Positions 20,916 through 28,871 of a stretch of DNA of 37,653 bases are shown here, piece after piece. Each line of letters starts with the position of its first letter. Position 1 is the first letter of the stretch. The translations under genes were made by a program, and so were the position numbers. This DNA comes from Gemmatimonadales bacterium (GTDB lineage: Bacteria; Gemmatimonadota; Gemmatimonadetes; Gemmatimonadales; GWC2-71-9): assembly GCA_036279355.1 (NCBI GenBank), contig DASUJH010000058.1:1-37653 (forward strand), in the 5' to 3' direction. The notes below the pieces were generated by a model. The model was not told the origin of the DNA, did not search any database, and saw nothing but the letters and a program-made list of their open reading frames with translations.

Positions 20916-20951
20916 GCGTCGCCGCTCATGCGTCGCCGCTCATGCGTCGCC
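20910..20951 (-). repeat. Three 14-bp tandem repeats forming a stop-start relay
   Basis: The unit GCTCATGCGTCGCC (plus strand) occurs three times in perfect tandem at 20910-20923, 20924-20937 and 20938-20951. On the coding minus strand each copy contains ATGA. The GNAT gene stops at 20940-20942, overlapping an ATG at 20943 that reads MSGDA then stops at 20926. This overlaps an ATG at 20929 that reads MSGDA then stops at 20912, overlapping the flippase ATG at 20915. Two five-codon mini-ORFs thus bridge the two genes. No Shine-Dalgarno sequence is in the unit, so re-initiation is the probable mode. Confidence 0.9.
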
Positions 20952-21683
20952 GCTCGCGCATCTCGCCTCATCGGGAAGGGCCGTTGCCTGCACGACCGGT
21001 CCAGCAAGCGTGAGCTCGAGTGGCCGCTCCCACGCACGGTACCGCATGCTCCGGAGCCAGAGCAGCTTGAGGGACCGCAACTCGCCCAGGATGCGCGGCG
21101 CGCGCCCGCTGGATTTCTCCGCGGTGCGAAAGGAAGCCGCGTTGTGCACCGCGATCACGCGCCAGGCAAGCCGGTATCCCTGGTCGCGCGCCCACTGAAG
21201 TCGCGCCCGCGCGAGTGCCGTGCCGATCCCTCGGCACCGCTCGGCAGGCGGCGTGTAGAGCCCCCAGAGATAGGCGGCATCGCTCGGGAGGGGGAGCGGA
21301 AACGTTTCGATGTCGCGCTCCATCCGCTCCGAGCACCAGGCGTAACCCACCGGCGCGGCGCCGCGCCAGGCGACGAGCAAGGTGCGGCCGCGCGCGCTCG
21401 CCATCGCCATGATCGTCCGCGTCCGCAGGCTCGCGAGCGGCGCCATCCGGGCCCAGTCGGGCCCGGAGAACTGCCTGATCTCGATGCCGGCCGGGGGCGG
21501 TGCATCGGTGGACCAGGCAAGCTCCTGCTCCAGCACGAGCGAGCGACTCCAGCGCACGAGGCGATAGGCAGTCCGCTGCGCCAGCTCCTCGCAAACGCCT
21601 CCAAATCGCTCCCGCCGCCACGCATTTGCCGCGTCGCCGGGAAAGGTGCGCGCGTCGTGCAGATACTTGCGGATGCGGTTCAT
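20940..21683 (-). CDS. GNAT-family acetyltransferase
   Basis: A 247-residue protein whose middle part has the GNAT fold: VAWRGAAPVGYAWCSERMERD, the beta-4 strand AYLWGLYTPPAERCRGIGTALARA with the acetyl-CoA pyrophosphate loop (RCRGIGTAL, a Q/RxxGxG/A variant), and WRVIAVHNAASFRTAEK near the end. The first 80 residues form an extension starting MNRIRKYLHDA and the last 50 a basic region. The acceptor is unknown. In this operon it may acylate an amino sugar or amino acid unit of a surface glycan. The ATG at 21683 overlaps the upstream stop (ATGA), and its own stop leads into the 14-bp relay before the flippase gene. Confidence 0.8.
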   Translation of the reverse strand: MNRIRKYLHDARTFPGDAANAWRRERFGGVCEELAQRTAYRLVRWSRSLVLEQELAWSTDAPPPAGIEIRQFSGPDWARMAPLASLRTRTIMAMASARGRTLLVAWRGAAPVGYAWCSERMERDIETFPLPLPSDAAYLWGLYTPPAERCRGIGTALARARLQWARDQGYRLAWRVIAVHNAASFRTAEKSSGRAPRILGELRSLKLLWLRSMRYRAWERPLELTLAGPVVQATALPDEARCASGDA

Positions 21684-22768
21684 TCGCGCCGGCCTTCCTC
21701 GCCGCCAAGCGGCGCAAGCCCCTGATCGGTTTCGTGCAGCAGCCGCGAATGCGCGAACAGCTGCTCGAGTTTTGCCCTCCCGGCGCGCATGCGGATCGCG
21801 ACCAGCGGCACCAACGGATCAAGGGCCGGTGCGAATCCCCACGTCCGCTTCGACCGCGCTACTCCGTCGTTGAGGAACGGCACCGTACGCCCGAGGTCGA
21901 TCCGTGTGTGGCCCTGCGCCCGCGCCCATGCGAACGAGAGCGCCTGCAGGGCCGATTCGGCGCCCTCCCGAAGCAGCCGAACATCCCCGCCCGCCAGCCC
22001 CCCGACCGGGCACCAGATTCCGTCCGCGCATGGCACCACGCACATCCCCGCTATGCGCCGCCCGTCGCGCCGAGCGAAATGGATCGCTCCGCGGGCCGCG
22101 AGCGCGCGCCGGAGATGCGCGGAGGGGACCCATGCATCGGCGCCGAATCGGCTGCGGGCCGAAGGGACGACCATGCCGGCAAAGAACTCCTCCCAATCGG
22201 ACGGCGCCGTGGCGATCTCGAGCCGGTAATCGTACCGTGCGACCTTGCGCAGGTTGGCTCGAAGACTGTCCGATGGGTCCGGTGGCGGTACGGTGGCGGT
22301 CGTGCCGACCCAGCGCACCGCCTCAGGCACCGTGATCCAGCCGGCCCGCCGGAAGGCGGGCGCAGCCCAGCGATGCACGTGTGCCATGGTCATGTCGGCG
22401 TCGAGCCGCGCCAAGGCGGCGGGGCTCCAGAGCGGCGCGCGCGCCGAAACGCCGGAGTTCGCACGCGCGGACGGTTCCGCTCCGAGCGCACCGAGCAGCG
22501 CCTCGAATCGCCCGGCGCGCCCGGCGCACGCGACCGACAGTTCGGCACCGTCGAGCATCGCGACATGGCGGCTGACCGTCCCGACGAGCGAAAACGGCAA
22601 GGCCAGCGTTCGATGCGCCGCGGCCCAGCGCCCCGGGCGCCGCGAGGTGTATGTCGGCACCACGAATCGCCGCTCCACGTCGGCCGCCAGGCGCGCGGGC
22701 GCGTGGCGCACGCCGCCACCGACGCCGGCCCGCTGGCCGCGCATTCCCACGCGCTCGCTAACGGCCAT
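21680..22768 (-). CDS. FemAB/BioF2-like acyltransferase
   Basis: A 362-residue protein with a double-GNAT, FemAB-like fold. The C-terminal block IDLGRTVPFLNDGVARSKRT followed by WGF closely matches the end of the BioF2-like/FemAB group associated with exopolysaccharide loci, and SLRANLRKVARYDYRLEIA in the middle resembles the start of the second GNAT domain (S.R.N.RKA motif). FemAB relatives transfer aminoacyl or acyl groups onto amino groups of cell-wall precursors or glycans. I chose the ATG at 22768, which overlaps the ATP-grasp gene by 11 bases; the frame is open to 23023 but the extra part has no family features. The stop overlaps the GNAT start. Confidence 0.78.
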   Translation of the reverse strand: MAVSERVGMRGQRAGVGGGVRHAPARLAADVERRFVVPTYTSRRPGRWAAAHRTLALPFSLVGTVSRHVAMLDGAELSVACAGRAGRFEALLGALGAEPSARANSGVSARAPLWSPAALARLDADMTMAHVHRWAAPAFRRAGWITVPEAVRWVGTTATVPPPDPSDSLRANLRKVARYDYRLEIATAPSDWEEFFAGMVVPSARSRFGADAWVPSAHLRRALAARGAIHFARRDGRRIAGMCVVPCADGIWCPVGGLAGGDVRLLREGAESALQALSFAWARAQGHTRIDLGRTVPFLNDGVARSKRTWGFAPALDPLVPLVAIRMRAGRAKLEQLFAHSRLLHETDQGLAPLGGEEGRRE

Positions 22769-24170
22769 CCGAATCCCGGCCTTGGCAGGCCCCGGCCGCC
22801 AGCGCGGCGAAGTCGCGCGCCGCCTGCTCGCGCGTCCGCGCGAAGACGGCCACACCCACGACGCCGTTGCCAACCGCCGCGGCGTGGAACGGCACCACGC
22901 CGGTGCCGGTGCGCGGATCAAACAACCGGCCGCCCAGCAGCGTCCGAAGCTCTGTAAACGACCGCGCTGGCGTCGCGATCCGGCCGGCGGCGAATGCCGC
23001 CGGCTCGGGCCGGCCGAACGCACGCTGCCGCATAGTGAGCCGCTCCATCAGCGCCAGCGGATAGCTGGCGGAGTTGTAGCGTGGGTTGATCTCGGCCAGC
23101 ACGGCGCGGCGGCGCCCGCCGAAATCCGCATACTCGACGAAGTCGAAGCCGATCACGCCCGTGAGTCCCTGGTCCGCCAGCCGCTGCGAGAGGCACAGCG
23201 CGTGCTCGACCAGCCGCGGCGCCGTCTCGGCGCACGATGGGTAAACGTTGCCGAAGTGGGCACCAGCCTGGTCCAGCAGTTGATCGGTGATGCCGATGCA
23301 GGTGACGCACCGGTCCACCGGATCGATGAACGTCTGTACGTTGGGAGAGACGGCAACGTCGAGCAGCTCATCGACCAGGTACACCTGGTTGTCTTCGCGC
23401 CGGAGGATATCGGCAACGGTTTTCTCGACCTCAGCCTCGGCGGCGCCGCTCACCCAGAGACTCGTCCCGCTCGATCCCACCGACCCGCGCACAATCGCCC
23501 GACCGGTGCGCCGCGCGAACCGGCGGATCGCCGCGGCGAGCGCCGTCGCGTCCGCGCGCCGGTCGCCGGCACCCTGTGCGAGCTCGATCACGGTGCCCGG
23601 CGCCACCGGCACGCCGAGCTCGATCGCGCTGGCCCGAATCAGCTGCTTCCGGTCGGCGCGGTAGGTCGCGCTCGGATCGCCCGCGACCGTGCGCGCCGCG
23701 TGGCCCAATCCCTCGGCGAGCGCCTGGTCGGCAGCCTCCGCGTGCAACGCGTCCACCCAGACGCCTACGCGCGGGCCGAGCAGCTCGCCCAGGCGGCGGA
23801 GTGCCGGTGCGTCGGCCCGCGCGCGGACCGCCAGGGCGCTTTCAGCAAAGGAGCGCCCGGCAGGCGGCGCCGGCACGACGATGCGCTCGCGCGGCGGCCC
23901 CAGACCCCATTGCGCCAGCAGGTCGAGGAACGCGGCATCGGGCGGCTGCGCCAGCAAGACCACATCGTCGGCTCCCGCGACCGCGAGCGCCCGCTCCGCC
24001 GCGTAGGCCTGCAGGCCCGGCACCGCCGCGCAGACCGCCTCGATCTGCGGCATCGCGGTGACGCAGTGCGCGAACACGATGGGTCCTCCCAGCCGCGCGT
24101 GGCAGGCGCCGAGCGCCGGCGCGCCGAGCGCCGGCGCGGATTGCACATCGGGCCGCAGCTCGGCACCCAT
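22758..24170 (-). CDS. ATP-grasp superfamily ligase
   Basis: A 470-residue ATP-grasp protein. The N-terminal pre-ATP-grasp part (about residues 1-150) includes PIVFAHCVTAMPQ and Rossmann-like GADDVVLLAQPPD. The ATP-grasp core follows with DRKQLIRASAIELGVPVAPG, the Gly-rich loop RGSVGSSGTSLWV, and the metal-binding end GVIGFDFVEY and LAEINPRYNSASYPLAL (Glu and Asn ligands). These enzymes make acyl phosphates and join them to amines or thiols. The arrangement recalls PGM1/pheganomycin-type peptide ligases, but I cannot name a substrate. A perfect 15-bp duplication near the start encodes an APALG repeat. It follows the PaaK-like gene by 6 bases and overlaps the FemAB-like gene. Confidence 0.82.
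   Translation of the reverse strand: MGAELRPDVQSAPALGAPALGACHARLGGPIVFAHCVTAMPQIEAVCAAVPGLQAYAAERALAVAGADDVVLLAQPPDAAFLDLLAQWGLGPPRERIVVPAPPAGRSFAESALAVRARADAPALRRLGELLGPRVGVWVDALHAEAADQALAEGLGHAARTVAGDPSATYRADRKQLIRASAIELGVPVAPGTVIELAQGAGDRRADATALAAAIRRFARRTGRAIVRGSVGSSGTSLWVSGAAEAEVEKTVADILRREDNQVYLVDELLDVAVSPNVQTFIDPVDRCVTCIGITDQLLDQAGAHFGNVYPSCAETAPRLVEHALCLSQRLADQGLTGVIGFDFVEYADFGGRRRAVLAEINPRYNSASYPLALMERLTMRQRAFGRPEPAAFAAGRIATPARSFTELRTLLGGRLFDPRTGTGVVPFHAAAVGNGVVGVAVFARTREQAARDFAALAAGACQGRDSDGR
24106..24135. repeat. 15-bp perfect tandem duplication in the ATP-grasp gene
   Basis: GCGCCGAGCGCCGGC occurs twice in a row (24106-24120 and 24121-24135), adding five residues (APALG twice) to the low-complexity N-terminus of the ATP-grasp protein. 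The frame is kept. Recent slippage is the simplest explanation. Confidence 0.85.
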
Positions 24171-24176
24171 CGCGGC

Positions 24177-25523
24177 TCAGGCTCGCTCGGGCGCGGACAT
24201 CGCCACGCCGGGCGCCGCGCCGTCGGCCGCCTCGCGCCGGATCGCGCGAAACTTTCCGTTCGGCCCCGGGGCGATTTGGTCGACCACCTCGACGCCGAGC
24301 TCCACATCGGGGCCGAGCACGGCTCTCGTCCGGTCCTCCGCCGCGCGCAGCGCACAGCCGTCCCAACCGGGCGCCAGCACCAGCCGGATGACCACGCGGT
24401 CGCCGCGCTCCTGCACGAATTCATATTGCCGCACCGGCAACCCGTCGTGGTACAGCATCGCGACGAACAGCTCGTACGGGTGCAGCACCCGTCCCCCGGG
24501 CAGCGTGAAAAAGTCCATGGTGCGCCCCTGGATTTCGCCGATGGTCGACCACGGCGCCCCACAGGTGCAAACCGCTGGGCCGCGGGTCGCGAGATCACCG
24601 AGCCGGTAGCGGATGAGCGGCATCGCGTAACGGTGCAGTGCCGTGACGACCACCTCGCCGGTCTCGCCCTCCTCGGCCGGACGTCCGTCCTTCAGCACCT
24701 CGAGCACGATGCTGTCGTCGGGGATGTGCTTTGCGCCCGTGGCTGCGCATTGCCAGCCGAGCAGGCCAAATTCGTGGCTCCCGTACATGTCGAAGGCGGG
24801 CGCCGCGAACGCCGACTCGATTGAATGCCGCATCGCCGGCGTGAGCACCTCGGCGCCCACCAGCACGAGCCGGGGCCGGACGGCGCGGCCGCCGTTGTCG
24901 AGCAGGTGTGCCGCGGCCCGCGCGATCGTGCCGGGGTAGCCGCTCACGACGTCGGGCGCGCACGCGCGAAGCTGCTCGGCCAGGACCTCCGGCGGGGTGA
25001 ACACGTCGAGCCGCACCCTGCGATACCGGCCGAGGGCGCGCAGGGTGCGGCCGATCGTCTTGTGGTCGCGCCCGTGCACCTCGTGCGTGAGGCCGATGCT
25101 CGCCGTCACATCGCGCGCGCGCACGCCAACGCTCCGGAGGGCCCGGAGCCGGAACAGGTGCTGGAGACGGATCTCGAGCCAGGTGCGATACAACGTGATC
25201 CGCTGGCCCGATGTCCCGCTCGTGATTTGGGGGATGAGCCGGTCGGGCGAGTAGCCGCGCGCGACGACTTCAGCGGGTGCAGCGCGCGCCAGGTCGGGTT
25301 TGTTCGTAATCGGGATTCGGGCGAGATCGGCGACGCCGCGAATCTGCTCGGGGCGCACCCCGTACCGATCGAACAGGGCCCGGTAATGCGGCACCCGCGC
25401 ATAGGCATGAGCGATCACGCGGCGGAGCCGGTCGGCCTGCCAGGCCTCCACCGCGCTCCGCTTGGCGCGCCCGTGCCGGGAGAGCGCGGCGGCGACTTGG
25501 GCCGTGCGCCCGATATCCATCAT
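24177..25523 (-). CDS. PaaK/CapK-like adenylate-forming ligase
   Basis: A 448-residue ANL-superfamily enzyme related to phenylacetate-CoA ligase and capsule-locus CapK proteins. It has the ATP-binding loop TSGTSG (residues 101-106), YGSHEFG (247-253), RYRLGD (305-310), a CTCG metal-site fragment (319-322) and, near residue 425, GPNGKFR with the A10 Lys needed for adenylation. It should activate a carboxylic acid as an acyl-adenylate and pass it to CoA or another acceptor. The ATG at 25523 overlaps the upstream stop (ATGA); the longer open frame upstream is a shadow of the FemAB-like gene. It shares the operon with a second, divergent PaaK-like gene whose A10 Lys seems lost. Confidence 0.9.
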   Translation of the reverse strand: MMDIGRTAQVAAALSRHGRAKRSAVEAWQADRLRRVIAHAYARVPHYRALFDRYGVRPEQIRGVADLARIPITNKPDLARAAPAEVVARGYSPDRLIPQITSGTSGQRITLYRTWLEIRLQHLFRLRALRSVGVRARDVTASIGLTHEVHGRDHKTIGRTLRALGRYRRVRLDVFTPPEVLAEQLRACAPDVVSGYPGTIARAAAHLLDNGGRAVRPRLVLVGAEVLTPAMRHSIESAFAAPAFDMYGSHEFGLLGWQCAATGAKHIPDDSIVLEVLKDGRPAEEGETGEVVVTALHRYAMPLIRYRLGDLATRGPAVCTCGAPWSTIGEIQGRTMDFFTLPGGRVLHPYELFVAMLYHDGLPVRQYEFVQERGDRVVIRLVLAPGWDGCALRAAEDRTRAVLGPDVELGVEVVDQIAPGPNGKFRAIRREAADGAAPGVAMSAPERA

Positions 25524-26707
25524 CGCCCGCTCCCCCGCCCGCGCCGCCCGAAGCCGGCCAGGCGCTTCCGCTCCTTGGACGCGGTGCGCGCCGCCACCAC
25601 GCGCCCGAGCGCCGCGAGCAGAGCATGGCTCGTCGCCGTCGATCCCCGCACCAGCGTGACTCGGGGGCGGAGCTGCGCGCCGCGGAGCAGCTTGGGCACC
25701 AGCGCCGTCGGACCCAGATCGATCTGCCCGATGCCGCGGCCGCAGGCGATGCGCACCGGCTCGTAGATCAGATCGTTGTAGTACGCGGGACCACCTCGGT
25801 ACTTCGGCAGGAGCGCCGTGAACGTGCCGTCCAGCACGCCCCCGGCCGCCAGGTTCACGCTCATGCCGACGAGCTGGTCGCCGCGCCAGGTGAGCTGAGC
25901 CCAGATGCCCGGATCGGGATCCGCGGCGAGCCGGTCGAAGAACGCCCGGCCCGCGCGCGGCTCGATGCCGTTCCGCTCTCGATATGCCGAGCGAAGCAGC
26001 GCGTCCATGGCGCCGGTGTGCCCGCGAAAATCCTCCACCACGTCGAGGCGAAGGCCAGCGGTGGCCATCGCCTCGCGCTCGGCGCGCACGGTGCGCCGCA
26101 CCGCCTTGCTGCGACTCGCGACATAGCCGTCGAACGACGTCCACGTGACGGCGAGCCGCGCCGCCGCCCCGCCGTAGAGCGCTGCGTAGCCCCGGCGCCG
26201 CGCGACTTCGATCAGGCGCGTGTCGCCCGCGTCGACGAACGGCCAGACCACCGCCCTGGCACCATCGCGCCGGGCCCGTTCCTCGAGCGCCGCGAACGCA
26301 TCGTCAATGGTCGCGACCGGCAGCGCCGCGACTTCACCGAGCGGCGCCGAAGCGCGTGCGAACGGCGCCATTACGCAGAGCGCCGGATTGAGGCGGAGAC
26401 CGAGCCGGGCCGCCGCGGCGGCGAAGGGGCCGAGCCAGAGGTCGTGCAGGTTGCCGTCGCCGCCGTCGGCGACCAGATACGCCGGCACGATGGCCGCGAG
26501 TCCCGCCGCGCCCACGAGCGTCACGTGCCGCGCGCGCCACCCACTCAGCTCAGCGGCCACGAACCAGCGATGCTGATGAAAGCCGCGGCGCGCGAGGCGA
26601 TTCCATTCGGCCGCCGCGACGTCGGAGGCACCGTCGAGCAGCTTGACGCGCGACACGCCGGGCGGCGCGTGAGCGCTTTCGGCCGCGAGCAGCGCGCTTT
26701 CGATCAT
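25520..26707 (-). CDS. FemAB-like peptidoglycan/glycan acyltransferase-type protein
   Basis: A 395-residue protein of the FemAB/double-GNAT type. Landmarks are the N-terminal AAAEWNRLARRGFHQHRWFV (acceptor entry), the central DGYVASRSKAVRRTVRAERE with its Arg-rich strand-helix, and the second GNAT part with GTFTALLPKYRGGPAYYNDL and ACGRGIGQIDLGP, similar to the pfam04339/BioF2-like proteins. The tail is strongly basic (KERKRLAGFGRRGRGSGR), which suggests membrane or nucleic-acid contact. It likely transfers an acyl or aminoacyl group within the pathway of this operon. The ATG at 26707 overlaps the BKACE stop, and its own stop overlaps the next PaaK-like gene. Confidence 0.75.
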   Translation of the reverse strand: MIESALLAAESAHAPPGVSRVKLLDGASDVAAAEWNRLARRGFHQHRWFVAAELSGWRARHVTLVGAAGLAAIVPAYLVADGGDGNLHDLWLGPFAAAAARLGLRLNPALCVMAPFARASAPLGEVAALPVATIDDAFAALEERARRDGARAVVWPFVDAGDTRLIEVARRRGYAALYGGAAARLAVTWTSFDGYVASRSKAVRRTVRAEREAMATAGLRLDVVEDFRGHTGAMDALLRSAYRERNGIEPRAGRAFFDRLAADPDPGIWAQLTWRGDQLVGMSVNLAAGGVLDGTFTALLPKYRGGPAYYNDLIYEPVRIACGRGIGQIDLGPTALVPKLLRGAQLRPRVTLVRGSTATSHALLAALGRVVAARTASKERKRLAGFGRRGRGSGR

Positions 26708-27675
26708 GCGCCCGCCCCGGCGCCGGTGGCCGCGCCGACGGACCGCGTGCCCGCGGACGGTCCGAGCCCCAACATCGCGCGCGCACGCGCCGGGTTCGCG
26801 AGCGGACGTCCGAAGATTTCGCTCAACTGCTTCACCCGCGCCACCAGCGCAGTGTTGGTCGCGAGCTCCGACCGGTCGAACCCGTAGTAGATATTGTCCT
26901 CGAGCCCCACGCGGCAGTGCCCGCCCATGGCAATCGCGAGCGTGTTCATCGGGAGCTGGAAGAGGCCGATGCCTGCGCCCGACCAGAGCGAGTCGGGCGG
27001 CAGGTCCACCAGCATCGCGGAGAGATGGCGCGCCGTCGCCGGCGCCGAGTAGCGCGAGCCGAGCAGCAGGTTGAAGTAGAACGGCGGTGCGGCAAGGCCC
27101 TTGGTGATGAGCAGGTTCGCCGCGTTGATCATGCCGAAATCGAAGCACTCGAGCTCGGGCTTTACGCCGCGCTCCGCCATCCGCTCGGCCAGGCGGACGA
27201 CCATTTCGGGGCTGTTCTGGCTGGTCCCGGTCGGGAAGTCAAGCGAGGTGAGCGTGAGACTCGCGAGGTCGGCCCGCGCGCGGCCGGAAAGGTCCAGCAC
27301 CTCGCTCCGCCGCTCGAACTCGGGAAAATTCCGCCCGCTGCAGCTCACGCAGATGATCGCCTCGGGCACGTGCGCGCGGATGCCCAGGATCATCGTCTCG
27401 TACAACTCGGCCCGATAGCTCGGCGTGCCGTCGCGCTCGCGGGCGTGCAGGTGGACGATGCTTGCGCCGAGCTCGAGCGCGCGGCACGCATCGTCGATCA
27501 CCGCGGCGGGACTGATCGGCACGTGCGGCGTCATCGCCCTGGTGGGCACCATGCCGGTCGGACAGAAATTGATTATCAGCTCGGGGTACGGCGTGTACGG
27601 ATGCGGCAGCCGTGGGGCGGCGCCCTTGCCCCGGGCGCGGGGCCCCGGCGTGCTCGGGGGAATGCGGGCGATCAT
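26704..27675 (-). CDS. Beta-keto acid cleavage enzyme (BKACE/DUF849 family)
   Basis: A 323-residue TIM-barrel protein of the BKACE family, founded on the lysine-fermentation enzyme Kce. The family condenses a beta-keto acid with acetyl-CoA to give acetoacetate and a new acyl-CoA. Visible features are the metal-binding HLH in SIVHLHARERDG (residues 75-77), the partner Glu in GGHCRVGLEDNIYYG (Glu259), VPISPAAVIDDACRALELGA near residue 52 and ELECFDFGM near 174. The substrate cannot be read from the sequence. Its place between two PaaK-like ligases and FemAB-like proteins in a glycan-type operon is unusual, since most BKACEs sit in catabolic loci. The ATG at 27675 overlaps the upstream stop (ATGA). 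Confidence 0.92.
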   Translation of the reverse strand: MIARIPPSTPGPRARGKGAAPRLPHPYTPYPELIINFCPTGMVPTRAMTPHVPISPAAVIDDACRALELGASIVHLHARERDGTPSYRAELYETMILGIRAHVPEAIICVSCSGRNFPEFERRSEVLDLSGRARADLASLTLTSLDFPTGTSQNSPEMVVRLAERMAERGVKPELECFDFGMINAANLLITKGLAAPPFYFNLLLGSRYSAPATARHLSAMLVDLPPDSLWSGAGIGLFQLPMNTLAIAMGGHCRVGLEDNIYYGFDRSELATNTALVARVKQLSEIFGRPLANPARARAMLGLGPSAGTRSVGAATGAGAGA

Positions 27676-28871
27676 GCGTCGCTCCGATCGGATGACGAAG
27701 TCGGTGCGGATCCGGACAGTGGGGCGGGCCCGTCGGCGAGCCGGTCCACCGCGCGGACGCCGTGGTCCGCCCGCGCGGGGTCGGGTTGGCGCGCAGGGGT
27801 CGCACGCATCCGGGGATGCCGGCCGACCCGCCGGCTCGCCCGATACCGGACGAGGCCCTCGACGCGCTCCATCGCGGCCGTGAGTCCGTTCGCCGCGACT
27901 CGGCGACCGTCCAGCTCGCGGGCGTCCGCCTCCCGCCCGCTCACCAGCTCGAGCAGCGGCAGCGGGGACCCGCATGCGCACTGCCCGGGCTGGAGCACGC
28001 CGCGGTCGCCGGTGGCATAGCGGAGGAGCGGCATCGCACGATTCACCAGCACCGACACCAGGATCTCGCCCTCCTCGCCGGTGCTCGCCACGCGGCCGTC
28101 GGGCCGCACGATCTCCACGTGAAGTACGTCGGCGTTCACGTGCCGGCCGCCCGCAAGGCACTCCCAGGCGATTTCCTTCGTCTCCGCGCTACCGTAGACG
28201 TCGAGCACCGGCGCGCCGTACGCCGCGGCGACCTCGGCGCGGGTTGATGCGTGTAGCGGCTCGCCGCTCGCGAACACCGCACGGACCGAAAGCATTCGCC
28301 CCGTCCCGGAGAGCGCGCGCCCGGCCGCGAGCAATGCGGACGGAGGTCCGTAGACCGCCGCCGGCCGATGCGCGGCCAGCTTCTCCGCCATCCGCTCCAC
28401 CGGCTGCATGACACTGATCCGGCGGAAGACGCCCAATCGCTCCATCGCGGAGCGGCCTTCCGCGGCCGGCGGAATCGCGTCGAGCACCGCGATGCGATCA
28501 TGTGGCGATACCCCGCACGCCCCGCGCGCGCGCAGCTTGACGCGGTACCTGAGGAGCGACCACGCGCGGGGATCGAAGTACATTCGAAACGGTTCGGCGG
28601 TCGAGCCCGATGAAAGCGAGGATGCCCACCAGGGGCGGATCCAGCCGTCGCGCACCGCGCCGGTGCCGGCGAGCCGGAGCTCGCGCGCGGACACCGGTGG
28701 AAGCTCGGCGAGCGCCGCGAAGACGTCGCGCTCGCGAAGCGGGCGCCCGATGCCGGCGCCGCCGAGCCGCGCGGCCCAGAAGTGGGTGCGACCGGCCCAG
28801 CCGAGGAGCGTGAGGAGGCGCCGCCGCGCAAGCGCGGCGCACTGATCGGCAGAAGCCGGCAATGGCATCAT
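27672..28871 (-). CDS. PaaK/CapK-like adenylate-forming protein with altered C-terminus
   Basis: A 399-residue ANL-superfamily protein, a divergent paralogue of the one at 24177-25523. The N-terminal domain keeps SSLSSGSTAEP (ATP loop, residues 84-94), LDVYGSAETKEIAWEC, PLLRYATGD and a CACG fragment. The C-terminal domain begins normally (VAANGLTAAMERVEGLVRYR), but its end reads DGPAPLSGSAPTSSS where relatives have SGK followed by Arg and Phe/Val residues, so the A10 Lys is missing. The neighbouring frame right there reads IRTDFVIRSERR, which suits the family end, so a small deletion may have shifted the frame. The ATG at 28871 overlaps the GT4 stop. Half-reaction chemistry only, loss of activity, or a sequencing error are all possible. 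Confidence 0.82.
   Translation of the reverse strand: MMPLPASADQCAALARRRLLTLLGWAGRTHFWAARLGGAGIGRPLRERDVFAALAELPPVSARELRLAGTGAVRDGWIRPWWASSLSSGSTAEPFRMYFDPRAWSLLRYRVKLRARGACGVSPHDRIAVLDAIPPAAEGRSAMERLGVFRRISVMQPVERMAEKLAAHRPAAVYGPPSALLAAGRALSGTGRMLSVRAVFASGEPLHASTRAEVAAAYGAPVLDVYGSAETKEIAWECLAGGRHVNADVLHVEIVRPDGRVASTGEEGEILVSVLVNRAMPLLRYATGDRGVLQPGQCACGSPLPLLELVSGREADARELDGRRVAANGLTAAMERVEGLVRYRASRRVGRHPRMRATPARQPDPARADHGVRAVDRLADGPAPLSGSAPTSSSDRSDA

Noticed and set aside
25524-26144. Upstream extension of the first PaaK-like frame
   Set aside because: It overlaps the FemAB-like gene in another frame and has only Arg-rich shadow sequence; the ATGA start at 25523 fits the family length.
25625-26887. 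420-codon plus-strand frame
   Set aside because: It is antisense to the FemAB-like and BKACE genes, with no recognisable motif.
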